A stretch of DNA of 64,000 bases from Glaciihabitans arcticus (GTDB lineage: Bacteria > Actinomycetota > Actinomycetes > Actinomycetales > Microbacteriaceae). The stretch covers positions 558,001 through 622,000 of the forward strand of contig NZ_SISG01000001.1 of NCBI RefSeq assembly GCF_004310685.1. The letters are read 5' to 3'. This document shows positions 1-8,720 of the stretch, in pieces (within the stretch, counting starts at the first letter, position 1; the number at the start of each line of letters is the position of its first letter). A program made the translations under genes and the position numbers. The notes below the pieces were generated by a model that had not been told where the DNA came from, did not search any database, and saw only the letters and a program-made list of their open reading frames with translations.

Positions 1-1
1 C

Positions 2-1843
2 CCGTCGCTCGGTGGTGTCAGTGTTCCCCGTGGTGACGGCACGACGGTCATCCGTCTCCGTCGCGGCGCATCGATCACCGACTTCGCCGACAAGATCGAC
101 ACGAGTCCCGGAAACCTCGTCACCGTCCTGTTCCACCTGGGGCAGATGGCGACGGCGACCGAGTCCCTCGATGAGGCGACCTTCGACATCCTCGGTGAGG
201 AGCTGGGCTTCAAGATCCAGATGGTCTCCCCGGAGGACGAGGACCGCGAGCTGCTGAGCGGCTTCGACATCGACCTCGACCAGGAGCTCGAAGACGAAGA
301 CGACGAGGACCTCGAAGTCCGTCCCCCCGTCGTCACGGTCATGGGTCACGTCGACCACGGAAAGACGCGTCTCCTCGACGCGATCCGCAACGCCAACGTC
401 GTTGCCTCCGAAGCCGGCGGAATCACGCAGCACATCGGTGCCTACCAGGTCGTCACGGAGCACGAGGGAATCGAACGCGCCATCACCTTCATCGACACAC
501 CGGGCCACGAGGCGTTCACCGCCATGCGTGCCCGTGGTGCGCAGGTCACCGACATCGCGATCCTCGTGGTCGCGGCGGACGACGGCATCATGCCGCAGAC
601 CGTTGAGGCGCTCAACCACGCCCAGGCCGCCGGTGTACCGATCGTCGTCGCCGTGAACAAGATCGATAAGGACGGCGCCAACCCCGCAAAGGTTCGCCAG
701 CAGCTCACCGAATTCGGTCTCGTCGCGGAAGAGTACGGCGGAGACACGATGTTCATGGACGTCTCGGCGCTCAACAACATCGGTATCCGCGAACTGCTCG
801 ACGCTGTGCTGCTCACCGCAGACGCCGGACTCGACATGCGCGCCAACCCGAACAAGGACGCCCGCGGTGTCGCCATCGAGGCGAAGCTCGATAAGGGTCG
901 CGGTGCCGTTGCTACGGTGCTCATCCAGTCGGGAACGCTCGAGGTCGGAGACCCGATCGTCGCCGGAACGGCCTACGGCCGCGTTCGCGCGATGTTCGAC
1001 GAGAACGGCAACGTTGTGGAGTTCGCAACGCCCGCCCGCCCCGTGTCGGTGCTCGGACTCACGTCCGTGCCGCGCGCCGGTGACACGTTCCTCGTCACCG
1101 ACGACGACCGCACCGCTCGCCAGATCGCCGAGAAGCGCGAAGCCGTGGAGCGCAACGCTCTCCTCGCTCGCAGCCGCAAGCGCATCAGCCTCGAGGACTT
1201 CACCAAGGCCCTCGAAGACGGCAAGGTCGAATCGCTCAACCTCATCATCAAGGGTGACGTCTCCGGTGCCGTTGAGGCACTCGAAGAGTCGCTGCTCAAG
1301 ATCGATGTCGACGACTCGGTTCAGCTGCGCATCATCCACCGCGGTGTCGGTGCTGTCACAGAGAGCGACGTCAACCTCGCGACCGTCGACAACGCCATCA
1401 TCATCGGCTTCAACGTTCGCCCCGACCCGAAGGCACGCGACCGTGCCCAGCGCGAGGGTGTCGACGTGCGGTTCTACTCGGTCATCTACGCGGCCCTCGA
1501 GGACGTGGAGAACGCCCTCAAGGGAATGCTCAAGCCCGAGTACGAAGAGGTTCAGAGCGGTGTTGCGGAGATCCGCGAGATCTTCCGCTCCTCCAAGTTC
1601 GGAAACGTCGCCGGTGTCATCGTGCGCAGTGGAATCATCACGCGCAACGCGAAGGCCCGCGTCATCCGCGACGGCGTGGTCGTCGGCGATAACCTCGCCA
1701 TCGAGTCGCTCCGCCGGTTCAAGGATGACGTCACCGAGGTGCGAACGGACTTCGAAGCCGGTATCGGCCTCGGCAAGTTCAACGACATCGAGATCGGTGA
1801 CGAGATCGAGACGATCGAGATGAAAGAGAAGCCGCGGGTTTAA
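2..1843 (+). CDS. infB: Translation initiation factor IF-2 (5'-truncated by window edge)
   Basis: IF-2 is the GTPase that delivers initiator tRNA to the 30S subunit and promotes subunit joining. The frame is open from the first bases, so the N-terminal part lies outside the window and 613 residues are visible. The G domain is complete: G1 GHVDHGKT, G3 DTPGHE and G4 NKID. It is followed by the beta-barrel domain II and the C-terminal domains that bind fMet-tRNA. The visible start, before the acidic stretch [16 protein letters not shown], matches the end of the IF-2 N-terminal region. An internal ATG at 146 is not the start, because conserved IF-2 sequence continues upstream of it. A long hairpin and then rbfA follow, the usual neighbour order. 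Confidence 0.97.
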   Translation, partial: PSLGGVSVPRGDGTTVIRLRRGASITDFADKIDTSPGNLVTVLFHLGQMATATESLDEATFDILGEELGFKIQMVSPEDEDRELLSGFDIDLDQELEDEDDEDLEVRPPVVTVMGHVDHGKTRLLDAIRNANVVASEAGGITQHIGAYQVVTEHEGIERAITFIDTPGHEAFTAMRARGAQVTDIAILVVAADDGIMPQTVEALNHAQAAGVPIVVAVNKIDKDGANPAKVRQQLTEFGLVAEEYGGDTMFMDVSALNNIGIRELLDAVLLTADAGLDMRANPNKDARGVAIEAKLDKGRGAVATVLIQSGTLEVGDPIVAGTAYGRVRAMFDENGNVVEFATPARPVSVLGLTSVPRAGDTFLVTDDDRTARQIAEKREAVERNALLARSRKRISLEDFTKALEDGKVESLNLIIKGDVSGAVEALEESLLKIDVDDSVQLRIIHRGVGAVTESDVNLATVDNAIIIGFNVRPDPKARDRAQREGVDVRFYSVIYAALEDVENALKGMLKPEYEEVQSGVAEIREIFRSSKFGNVAGVIVRSGIITRNAKARVIRDGVVVGDNLAIESLRRFKDDVTEVRTDFEAGIGLGKFNDIEIGDEIETIEMKEKPRV

Positions 1844-1855
1844 TCCCAGGGTGTC

Positions 1856-1929
1856 GGCTGGCGCTGGCATCGGGCACGCAGAACGGGACCCCTACCCCGA
1901 GTCTGCTTAGCCCGATACCGGCGCCAGCC
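1856..1929 (+). terminator. Long imperfect stem-loop between infB and rbfA
   Basis: Two 20-nt arms (1856-1875 and 1910-1929) pair over almost their full length, with one G-U pair and one mismatch. The 34-nt loop holds a nested stem, GCAGA at 1878-1882 with TCTGC at 1902-1906 and CGGG at 1884-1887 with CCCG at 1896-1899. A short pyrimidine-rich tract (TCCTTTCGCTT) follows. It may be a terminator or attenuator that separates infB from rbfA. The U-tract is weak, so processing or partial read-through is also possible. Confidence 0.6.
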
Positions 1930-1998
1930 TCCTTTCGCTTAACGCGTGTAGTTTCATCCCATCGTCATAGAAGAAGAAGCAAGAGAGAAGAGAGAGAC

Positions 1999-2499
1999 AT
2001 GGCTGACGCAGCACGCGCCGCGAAGATGGCGGACCGCATCAAGGTGATCGTTGCGAAGGTGCTCGAGCGCGGGATCAAGGATCCTCGCCTGGGCTTCGTC
2101 ACCATCACGGATGTCCGGGTCACCGGCGACCTCCAGCACGCCTCGATCTTCTACACCGTCTACGGCACCGACGAGGAGCGCCTCGACTCTGCTGTCGCCC
2201 TCAAGTCGGCGACCGGCATGATCCGCAGCGAGGTCGGCAAGAACCTGACCGCGCGTCTCACCCCGTCGATCGAGTTCATCGCGGACGGAATCCCCGAGAA
2301 CGCCGCCCTCATCGAGTCGCTGCTCGCCGAGGCGCGCAATCGCGACACGGAGGTCGAGACTCTCGCGAAGACCGCCCAGTACGCCGGTGACGAAGACCCG
2401 TACGTCAAGCCTCGCGTCATCTCTGATGATGACGACGACGAGGATGACGATCTCGATGATGACGACGACGCCGTGTACGAGTCCGGCCCCCGCCCGTAA
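1999..2499 (+). CDS. rbfA: Ribosome-binding factor A
   Basis: RbfA binds the 30S subunit during late 16S rRNA maturation and is needed for efficient 5'-end processing, especially in the cold. The first 120 residues carry the KH-type fold, with typical segments such as LERGIKDPRLGFVTITDVRV. The 166-residue protein ends in a strongly acidic Asp-rich tail (roughly residues 142-156), coded by GAT/GAC runs, beyond the usual core. The ATG is preceded by a purine-rich AGAGAGAAGAGAGA tract that can act as ribosome binding site. It lies downstream of infB, as in most bacteria, but a strong stem-loop separates the two. Confidence 0.95.
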   Translation: MADAARAAKMADRIKVIVAKVLERGIKDPRLGFVTITDVRVTGDLQHASIFYTVYGTDEERLDSAVALKSATGMIRSEVGKNLTARLTPSIEFIADGIPENAALIESLLAEARNRDTEVETLAKTAQYAGDEDPYVKPRVISDDDDDEDDDLDDDDDAVYESGPRP

Positions 2500-2514
2500 C
2501 CACCTGGACCGATC

Positions 2515-2868
2515 ATGATCGAGCACCGGATCACCTCGCGCTCCGTGGGCGCACTCGGCAGCTCGGGGGTGGACATGAGCTTCCTGCTCGGTCCGGCAGT
2601 GAGTTCGATCAACACGGTGCGGATCCTGGCCGGTGGCGGTCTGGGGGAGCATCCCGCCGAGACCTGGCAGGTGTTCTACGTGCTGTCGGGTCTCGTCGAG
2701 GTGACGGGCTCCGACGATACGCATGACGCACCCCGCACCATCGTGCTCGAACCCGAGCAGGCCGTACAGTGGGCGCCGGGCGAGCAGCGCTCATCGCGCG
2801 CGCTGGTCGATTCGCTCGTGGTGCTGATCGAGGCGACCGAGCAGATCCCGTCGGCCCGTCCGCTGTAG
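2515..2868 (+). CDS. Small cupin-domain protein
   Basis: This 117-residue protein looks like a single cupin beta-barrel. It has a GGGLGEHPAETWQVFYVLSG stretch resembling cupin motif 1, followed by a loop and a second strand set (EPEQAVQWAPGEQRSS). The substrate cannot be told from sequence, and the metal-ligand pattern is incomplete (one clear His and one Glu in motif 1, no clear His in motif 2). The ATG lies 15 bp after the rbfA stop, so it is probably co-transcribed with rbfA. It ends tail-to-tail with the MFS gene on the other strand. Confidence 0.7.
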   Translation: MIEHRITSRSVGALGSSGVDMSFLLGPAVSSINTVRILAGGGLGEHPAETWQVFYVLSGLVEVTGSDDTHDAPRTIVLEPEQAVQWAPGEQRSSRALVDSLVVLIEATEQIPSARPL

Positions 2869-2890
2869 GCACGGGCTTTCGTTCCCCGCA

Positions 2891-4261
2891 CTAGCTCTCC
2901 CGCGCGTCCCCGTCTGGCTCGCGGTCGTGTGCTTCCGCGTTCTGTTGGACGACGGCAGCGACGTCCGCCGCCTGTTCAACGATCTCGCTGGGGAGGGTGC
3001 GCATGCGGGTCAACGGTGAGAACACAACGAGCGCACAGGCGAGGAATGCGGCGATCGTACCGATCCAGACCACGGGGATCACCCCGATCGCGGTCGACAG
3101 CACGCCGGACGCGAATCCGCCGATCGGCAGCACACCCCAGACGACGAAGCGGATGGACGCGTTCATCCGCCCGAGCAGCGGTGTGGGGCAGATGCGCTGC
3201 CGGAACGACACCTGCGACACGTTGTAGACGACGACGGTGAAACTCATAAGGAACTCGGCAGCGATGAACACGGGAACGGCTGCTTCCGGCGGGACGACGG
3301 TCATCGCGGCGAACACCAGTGCGGCGATTCCGCTGCCGACCGCCGAGACGACGATGATGGTGCCCTCGCCGAGCCAGGCTCCGAGCCGGTTGGATGATGC
3401 GGCGCCCAGCAGCCCACCGACGGCCGCGACGGAGATGGAGGCGCCGAGCACGGCGACCGGCATCCCGAGTTCGCGCAGGATCAGCACGGGCAGCATGGTG
3501 AAGGCCAAGCCCGTGAAGAGGTTGTTCAGGGCGGTGTAGCTCACGATGCGGCGCAGGAGCGGCTGGTCCCAGACGAAGGCCGCGCCTTCGCGGATCTCGA
3601 CGGCGAGCGGCCTGCGACCCTCCTTCGGTGCGGGTACCTCGGTGTCGCGAATGCTGAGCAGCATCCCGAACGACACGAGGTAGGTGACGGCGGTCGCGGC
3701 GATGATCAGCGGCGCCTGGATGATGGTGAGCAGCGCTCCGCCGAGGGCCGGGCCGCCGATCGCGGCGAGTTGCGACGTGGTCTCGAGTTTAGAATTGGCG
3801 TCGGCGATCTGATCCCGTTTCACGAGCACGGGTATATAGCTCTGGTAGGCGACATCAAAGAACACCCGGGCGATACCGGTGATGGTCGCGAGCACGATGA
3901 GCTGCCACATCTGCAGCAGTCCGGCCAGCCAGAGCACCGGAATCGCGACCATCGCCAGCGCCCGCACGAGGTCCGCGCGCAGCATCACGCGGCGCTTGAG
4001 CATTCGGTCGATGAGCGCACCGGCGGGCAGTCCGACGACGAGGAAGGCCAGAGTACCGGCCGCGCCGAGAACCCCGACCTCGAACTCGCTGGCGTGGAGC
4101 ACCACCACCGCGATCACGGGGATTGCCAGCCCGCCCAGCTGCGCGCCTAGCTGGCTCGTGGTCTCGCCGCCCCACAGTCTCAGGAAGCCACCGTGCCGCC
4201 ACAGGCTCTCCGCCCGACGTGGTGGTGGATCGATGTTCCCGCCCGACTCCGGTCTGGTCAT
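2891..4261 (-). CDS. MFS transporter, EntS-like drug/siderophore exporter family
   Basis: This is a 456-residue, 12-helix major facilitator protein of the inner membrane. The segment LWGGETTSQLGAQLGGLAIP at the start of TM1 and the GLPAGALIDRMLKRRVML loop between TM2 and TM3 are typical of the MFS_3/EntS group, which exports siderophores or drugs by proton antiport. I chose the ATG at 4261; a GTG five codons upstream (4276) is an alternative, and neither has a clear Shine-Dalgarno. It is divergent from an ArsR-type regulator 66 bp away, a usual arrangement for a regulator controlling its own exporter. The substrate is unknown. Confidence 0.85.
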   Translation of the reverse strand: MTRPESGGNIDPPPRRAESLWRHGGFLRLWGGETTSQLGAQLGGLAIPVIAVVVLHASEFEVGVLGAAGTLAFLVVGLPAGALIDRMLKRRVMLRADLVRALAMVAIPVLWLAGLLQMWQLIVLATITGIARVFFDVAYQSYIPVLVKRDQIADANSKLETTSQLAAIGGPALGGALLTIIQAPLIIAATAVTYLVSFGMLLSIRDTEVPAPKEGRRPLAVEIREGAAFVWDQPLLRRIVSYTALNNLFTGLAFTMLPVLILRELGMPVAVLGASISVAAVGGLLGAASSNRLGAWLGEGTIIVVSAVGSGIAALVFAAMTVVPPEAAVPVFIAAEFLMSFTVVVYNVSQVSFRQRICPTPLLGRMNASIRFVVWGVLPIGGFASGVLSTAIGVIPVVWIGTIAAFLACALVVFSPLTRMRTLPSEIVEQAADVAAVVQQNAEAHDREPDGDARES

Positions 4262-4291
4262 CGCACCATTATGCACGAGTGATTGAGATAT

Positions 4292-4300
4292 GCCAATGGC
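4292..4300. promoter_or_regulatory. Short palindrome in the divergent MFS/ArsR promoter region
   Basis: GCCAATGGC is a perfect odd-length palindrome in the gap between the divergent MFS and ArsR-type genes. Winged-helix regulators bind dyad sequences in such spacers, so this is a candidate operator. It is short and could occur by chance. Confidence 0.25.
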
Positions 4301-4327
4301 TCATCTTGCTTCGCCTAGGCTGGGTTC

Positions 4328-4831
4328 ATGACGGATGTGGATGACGCACAACAGCAGGCGATGGCCCGCGCCCTGACCTCTCCTCTACGGATGCGCATCC
4401 TGCGCTTCTGCCTGCACGAGGCCCACACGAACCGCGAGATCGCGGCAGAATTCGAACTCAATCCGGGGACGAGCCTGCACCACGTGCGCACGCTCCTGGA
4501 TACGGGCTTCCTGGCCGCCGAACCGGCCCGGGTGGGCAAGCGTGGTGCACTGGAGATCCCGTATTCCGCCACCCGACGTTCATGGCGGTTTCCGGTGCCG
4601 CAGATCGGTCCGGTGCTGGTGCAGACCTTTCTTGAAGAGATTCGGGATGTCCCGGCCGACGATCTGGACATCACCCGCTTGGGCGTGAAGCTCAACGAAG
4701 CGGGTGAGCGCGAACTGCAGGAGCGCCTGACGCAGGTGCTGCTCGAATTCGCGGACCGGCCTGCCGACCCCGATGGTCGGCCCATTTCGATCCTCGTGGC
4801 CACCCACCCGGAAGCTCGCCACAGCCACTAG
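4328..4831 (+). CDS. ArsR-type winged-helix transcriptional regulator
   Basis: This 167-residue protein has an N-terminal winged-helix DNA-binding domain (about residues 10-85) with the usual ArsR pattern: ALTSPLRMRILRFCL, then the helix-turn-helix NREIAAEFELNPGTSLHHVRTL and a wing. No metal-binding cysteine motif is visible, so metal sensing is unlikely. The C-terminal half (about 90 residues) may bind a ligand or dimerise. It is divergent from the MFS exporter, which suggests it represses that gene. The family is well supported; the effector is unknown. Confidence 0.85.
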   Translation: MTDVDDAQQQAMARALTSPLRMRILRFCLHEAHTNREIAAEFELNPGTSLHHVRTLLDTGFLAAEPARVGKRGALEIPYSATRRSWRFPVPQIGPVLVQTFLEEIRDVPADDLDITRLGVKLNEAGERELQERLTQVLLEFADRPADPDGRPISILVATHPEARHSH

Positions 4832-4889
4832 GTCCGACCGCATGCGCCGCTGCTCTCCCAAGCACGGGCAGAGCTCTCTCCCCAGTTGC

Positions 4890-6254
4890 TCATGCGACCG
4901 TCCGTTGGGCTTCGGTCCAGGCGCGGCTTTTGCTGTGGAGTTGGATGGCAGTTTGGTGGGGGTCGATGTCGGGTGGTGGGATGAGCCCATAGGTGGTTCC
5001 GTGGCGGATGATCTTCCATTTGTTGTTGTGCAGGGTGAGGTGGTCGAACGTGCAGAGCAGGATGCCGTCGTTGATGTCGGTGGATCCGTGGTCGTCTTTC
5101 CAGTGGTCGATGTGGTGGGCTTCGGTCCAGGATGCCGGTCTGTCGCAGCCGGGCCACATGCAGCCGCCGTCGCGGGCGGCGAGGGCGATGCGTTGTTTGC
5201 GGGTGAAGAGGCGCTGCTCTCGTCCAACATCCAGCGGCCCGGTGTCGGTGATGGTGACTCGTGTGGTGGCGCCAGTGCAGGCCAGGCGTTCCAGAGTGTC
5301 CGAGCCGATCGGGTCGGGCTGTCCCTCAATGAAACCGTGACTGTCTTCCTCGTTGCTGCCGTTGATGCTTGAGGGCGTGAGGATGCGGATCACGGGACCT
5401 CCGGAGCCGAGGAGCTGGCTGTCATCGACGGTGCTGCCCGCGTCGATCAGGTGCACAAAGGTGTCGGAGGCGATCTGAGCCGTGGAGCGAGGGTCGGCCG
5501 TGATCCGGTCGGCGTGGTCCTTGTTCGGGCCGGAAACGAACCTCGGACCTCCCCGCCGCGGCGACGTCGCCCGGTCGTAGACCTCGAGGACGGTAGCGGC
5601 GGATTCCGGGTCGAGGAGCCAGATGAGTTTGACCATGCCGTCGGACTGCCGGTTGACGGTGAGGGAGCGGCGGGCGAACCGGGCGGCTTCCCGATCTCCG
5701 ATCCCGGCCTCGTCGATGTCGTCCCGCGCTTGGCGGGCAAGTCGCTGCAGGGTGTCCGCATCCAGGTCCGCGCCGGCGGTAGCGAGTGTGGCCGCAGCGC
5801 CCGCGAGGGACGCTTCATCTACCGCCCCACCCAGACCACCCAAACCGGTCGAGATGGCATCCGCACCAGAGACAGTGAGCGTGCCGTCGGCGACTGCCGC
5901 ACCGACCGGATCCAGCCAGGGTCGCTCCGGGTCGGTCGCCACCAGCCGCCCTACGCGCACGGCAGTGAAGGCCTCCTTGGTCGTCGAACCGGTCACGGCG
6001 CGGATCATTGCTTCCGGCGTCCTATGCCCCAACCGATGCGCGAGCCCCACCGATCCCAGCTCCGGGCGAGAGCGATACGCGACCTCCCCGGCGACCGCTG
6101 CTGACCGCGCCTGCGCCGCCCGAAGTAGGGCCGAGGTCAAGCGGGTAGCTTCGGCGAAGTCATCATCCGACAGATCGCGCAACGTCAGGGCCGGCGCACC
6201 CTCGAGGGCGGCGAGTGCTGCCCTGAGGGGCTCGAGAACCGGTGTCGATGTCAT
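4890..6254 (-). CDS. DUF222 / HNH endonuclease (13E12-type repeat family)
   Basis: This 454-residue protein has an N-terminal helical DUF222 region and a C-terminal HNH nuclease domain with CMWPGCDRPASWTEAHHIDH, then the DINDGILLCTFDHLTLHNN stretch carrying the second metal half-site. The family is abundant in actinobacteria and corresponds to the mycobacterial 13E12 repeat proteins. I chose the ATG at 6254 because the frame upstream has no family similarity. An SOS-box-like dyad lies 18 bp upstream, which fits reports that mycobacterial 13E12 genes are LexA-regulated. A second, diverged DUF222-HNH gene lies at 61.2-62.6 kb. The function is not established. Confidence 0.88.
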   Translation of the reverse strand: MTSTPVLEPLRAALAALEGAPALTLRDLSDDDFAEATRLTSALLRAAQARSAAVAGEVAYRSRPELGSVGLAHRLGHRTPEAMIRAVTGSTTKEAFTAVRVGRLVATDPERPWLDPVGAAVADGTLTVSGADAISTGLGGLGGAVDEASLAGAAATLATAGADLDADTLQRLARQARDDIDEAGIGDREAARFARRSLTVNRQSDGMVKLIWLLDPESAATVLEVYDRATSPRRGGPRFVSGPNKDHADRITADPRSTAQIASDTFVHLIDAGSTVDDSQLLGSGGPVIRILTPSSINGSNEEDSHGFIEGQPDPIGSDTLERLACTGATTRVTITDTGPLDVGREQRLFTRKQRIALAARDGGCMWPGCDRPASWTEAHHIDHWKDDHGSTDINDGILLCTFDHLTLHNNKWKIIRHGTTYGLIPPPDIDPHQTAIQLHSKSRAWTEAQRTVA

Positions 6255-6271
6255 ACAACAATTCTTGCCGC

Positions 6272-6287
6272 GCGAACATAGCTTCGA
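6272..6287 (-). promoter_or_regulatory. Possible LexA (SOS) box upstream of the DUF222-HNH gene
   Basis: On the plus strand the site reads GCGAACATAGCTTCGA. It matches the actinobacterial LexA dyad TCGAAC-N4-GTTCGA at 10 of 12 defined positions with the correct 4-bp spacer. It sits 18 bp from the ATG, where a bound repressor would block the promoter. The two mismatches keep confidence moderate. Confidence 0.5.
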
Positions 6288-6358
6288 ATGGACTTCTCGA
6301 CATCTGTGGAGAGGTTCCGTGCCGACCGTGAGGTGGAGGAGGAGCCGCGGAAGGCGAG

Positions 6359-7759
6359 TCAGGGTGATCCGGGCGCCGCGGCATCCTGAATCGCGGTGAA
6401 GCGGACCGTGGCGGTGGCGACATCCGCGATGTCGAGCCGGGCACTGATGCGCGACCCGGCGACGAGCGCGCCATCGCACGAGGCGGAAACGGCCGGGGAT
6501 AGCAACTGGATCGTGCCTGATGTGGCCCGTGCCGAGATCACGGTCGCGTCGAAAATCGCGCCGATAGAGGGAGCGAGCAGCGCGGCCTCCACGGTATCGA
6601 TCGCGAGCCGGTCGACCTGTCCGGCCAGCGCGCCCGAAGCCGACATCAGGCTCGGCAGCGACGGCAGCGCTCCGCGTACCCATTCGGGCACGGGGCGTCC
6701 CGCAGAGATCGCCTCGCACGCCGCGAGCACAAACCGATCGACGAGTCGCCGCAGTGGCGCTGTCGCGTGCGCGTAGGGCGCGGCGACGGCGGCCTGGGTG
6801 GTGACACCCGGAGCAGAGCCGTCGAACACCGTGTACCCGGCTCCGCGGAATAGCGACGCGGCAGCATGCATGATCGCCAGCTGGGCGGGGTCATTGAGGT
6901 CGAGTGACCGCAGAAAGTCGCCGTACGGCATGTCTTCGCGCCAGGGATGTCCCAGCGCCCGCGCCCGCAGCCGGAATTCGTCCACGGCCTCCGCAGGCGC
7001 AGGCGGCATGGTGCGTAGAATCCCGACGCCCGCCCCGAGCATAAGCTCCGCCGCGGCCATGCCGGTCAAAAGCGAGAGCTGCGCGTTCCAGGCCTCGGCG
7101 CGCAGCGGCCGCCTGCGCACGAGCGTGTAGGTGCCGTTGCTCTCGACGATCTCGGTCTCCGGAAGAGTGAGGCTCGCGCCACCCCGTGCCCGTTCGAGAG
7201 CGATCCTCTTCTCCCCAATCTCGCCCAGCAGTGGAATGTCCACAGTTTCGTAGGTCAGCTGCATCCGCGATCGGATGGTGGCTAACCTGACCGAAAAGGA
7301 GGTGACCGATGCAGCAGTATCGAGCTCGAAGTCCCACACGTAGGCACCGCGGTCGACGCCCGCGAGGAGCGACGCCGCGTCCTCACTGATTTCCGGCGGG
7401 TGCAGCGGGATGCGGCCGTCCGGCGCATAAATCGTCTGGCCGCGCCGTCGCGCCTCCACGTCGATCGGCCCGCCCGGCTGGACGAAGGCCGCGAGGTTGG
7501 CTATCGCGTAGTACACCCGATAGCCGTCACCCGCGCGCTCGAGCAGGAATGCCTGGTCGAGATCGGTCGCTCCTTGGGGGTCGACCGTCACGAACTCGAG
7601 GTGGGTCAGGTCGAGCTCGGGGAGAGCCGGGCTCGGCACCGCAGCGAGCACTTCGGCCGGGAAGTCGCGCGGCAGGCCCAGCTCGATCGGGATTGCGGCG
7701 AGAGCCGCTGCCAGCTCGCCGGTCGCGGCTCGGGCGAGACGGAGCGAGGGTGTCGGCAC
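6359..7759 (-). CDS. RNB-domain ribonuclease (RNase II/R family)
   Basis: This 466-residue protein is built around an RNB catalytic domain, a processive 3'-5' exoribonuclease fold. The motif DPQGATDLDQAF carries the Mg-binding aspartates, followed by VYYAIANLAAFV and the GQTIYAPDGRIPLHPPEISE segment typical of the family. It is much shorter than E. coli RNase R (about 800) and lacks recognisable cold-shock domains at the N terminus; this short actinobacterial form is common. The ATG at 7759 gives a sensible N terminus. It lies 41 bp downstream of mutY on the same strand. Confidence 0.88.
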   Translation of the reverse strand: MPTPSLRLARAATGELAAALAAIPIELGLPRDFPAEVLAAVPSPALPELDLTHLEFVTVDPQGATDLDQAFLLERAGDGYRVYYAIANLAAFVQPGGPIDVEARRRGQTIYAPDGRIPLHPPEISEDAASLLAGVDRGAYVWDFELDTAASVTSFSVRLATIRSRMQLTYETVDIPLLGEIGEKRIALERARGGASLTLPETEIVESNGTYTLVRRRPLRAEAWNAQLSLLTGMAAAELMLGAGVGILRTMPPAPAEAVDEFRLRARALGHPWREDMPYGDFLRSLDLNDPAQLAIMHAAASLFRGAGYTVFDGSAPGVTTQAAVAAPYAHATAPLRRLVDRFVLAACEAISAGRPVPEWVRGALPSLPSLMSASGALAGQVDRLAIDTVEAALLAPSIGAIFDATVISARATSGTIQLLSPAVSASCDGALVAGSRISARLDIADVATATVRFTAIQDAAAPGSP

Positions 7760-7800
7760 GAGTTGAGCCTAGCCCGGCACGCTCTACAGAGGCGTTCGAG

Positions 7801-8664
7801 TCAGCTCGGCAGTTCGAAGCCGCCCGGCACGCTCACGACGAGCCCGTCGGCGAGCAGTCCGGCGAGGGCGCGGGCGCGCTGCACGTCATCCGGCCAGACA
7901 CCGTCGATCTCGGCGAGCGTGACGGGAACCTCCGAGGCGCGCAACTCCGCCATGATGAGCCCGCGCACCTGCCGGTCGCTGCCCGCGAACTTCTTCTGCG
8001 TGGGCGCTCGTTTTCCCGCAAACTCCGGGTACCCCGCGTTGCGCCAGGCGCAGGCCTCGACGATCGGGCACACGTCGCAGCGTGGTGACCGGGCCGTGCA
8101 GACGAGCGCGCCAAGCTCCATAAAGGCGATGTTGGCGAGCTGGGCATCCCGATCGCTTTCAGGGAGGATGGCCTCCATGTCGGCGAGGTCGCGCTTGTGT
8201 GCCGGCCCCGGCTCACCGTTGCCGGTGATCGCGCGCGCGATGACGCGCCGGGTGTTGACGTCGACGACGGGGTGCCGCTCGCCGAACGCGAAGACGGAGA
8301 CGGCGCGAGCCGTGTAGTCGCCGACGCCCGGCAGGGCCAGGAGGGAGGGGACGTCCGAGGGGACCACCCCGCCGTGCCGGTCGGTGATTGCGACCGCGGC
8401 GGCGTGCAGGTTGAGGGCGCGACGCGGGTAGCCGAGGCGATCCCACGCGCGCACCGCTTCGCCCGAGGGCTCGGCCGCCAGTGAAGCGGGCGTCGGCCAG
8501 CGCTCGAGCCACTCGGCGAGCCTCGGGATCACCCGCACCACGGGCGTCTGCTGCAGCATGAACTCGCTGACGAGGGTGCCCCACGCGGGATATCCCGGCC
8601 TGCGCCACGGCAGGTCGCGACCGTTGGCGGCGAACCAGTCGATGACGGCCGCGGGAATGTTCAC
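7801..8664 (-). CDS. mutY: A/G-specific adenine DNA glycosylase
   Basis: MutY removes adenine paired with 8-oxoguanine in base excision repair. The 287-residue protein has the family start (WRRPGYPAWGTLVSEFMLQQTPV, whose Glu is the catalytic acid), the helix-hairpin-helix LPGVGDYTARAV and the catalytic Asp in HPVVDVNTRRV. The iron-sulfur loop is C-x6-C-x2-C-x5-C (CTARSPRCDVCPIVEAC). The C-terminal NUDIX-like 8-oxoG recognition domain of E. coli MutY (350 residues) is missing or much reduced, as in many actinobacteria. It is divergent from the P-loop kinase gene at 8721. Confidence 0.95.
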   Translation of the reverse strand: MNIPAAVIDWFAANGRDLPWRRPGYPAWGTLVSEFMLQQTPVVRVIPRLAEWLERWPTPASLAAEPSGEAVRAWDRLGYPRRALNLHAAAVAITDRHGGVVPSDVPSLLALPGVGDYTARAVSVFAFGERHPVVDVNTRRVIARAITGNGEPGPAHKRDLADMEAILPESDRDAQLANIAFMELGALVCTARSPRCDVCPIVEACAWRNAGYPEFAGKRAPTQKKFAGSDRQVRGLIMAELRASEVPVTLAEIDGVWPDDVQRARALAGLLADGLVVSVPGGFELPS

Positions 8665-8720
8665 GATTCCACAGTAAACGCCCCAGCGTCTGCCGAAACG
8701 CGCGACCTAGACTGAGCAGC

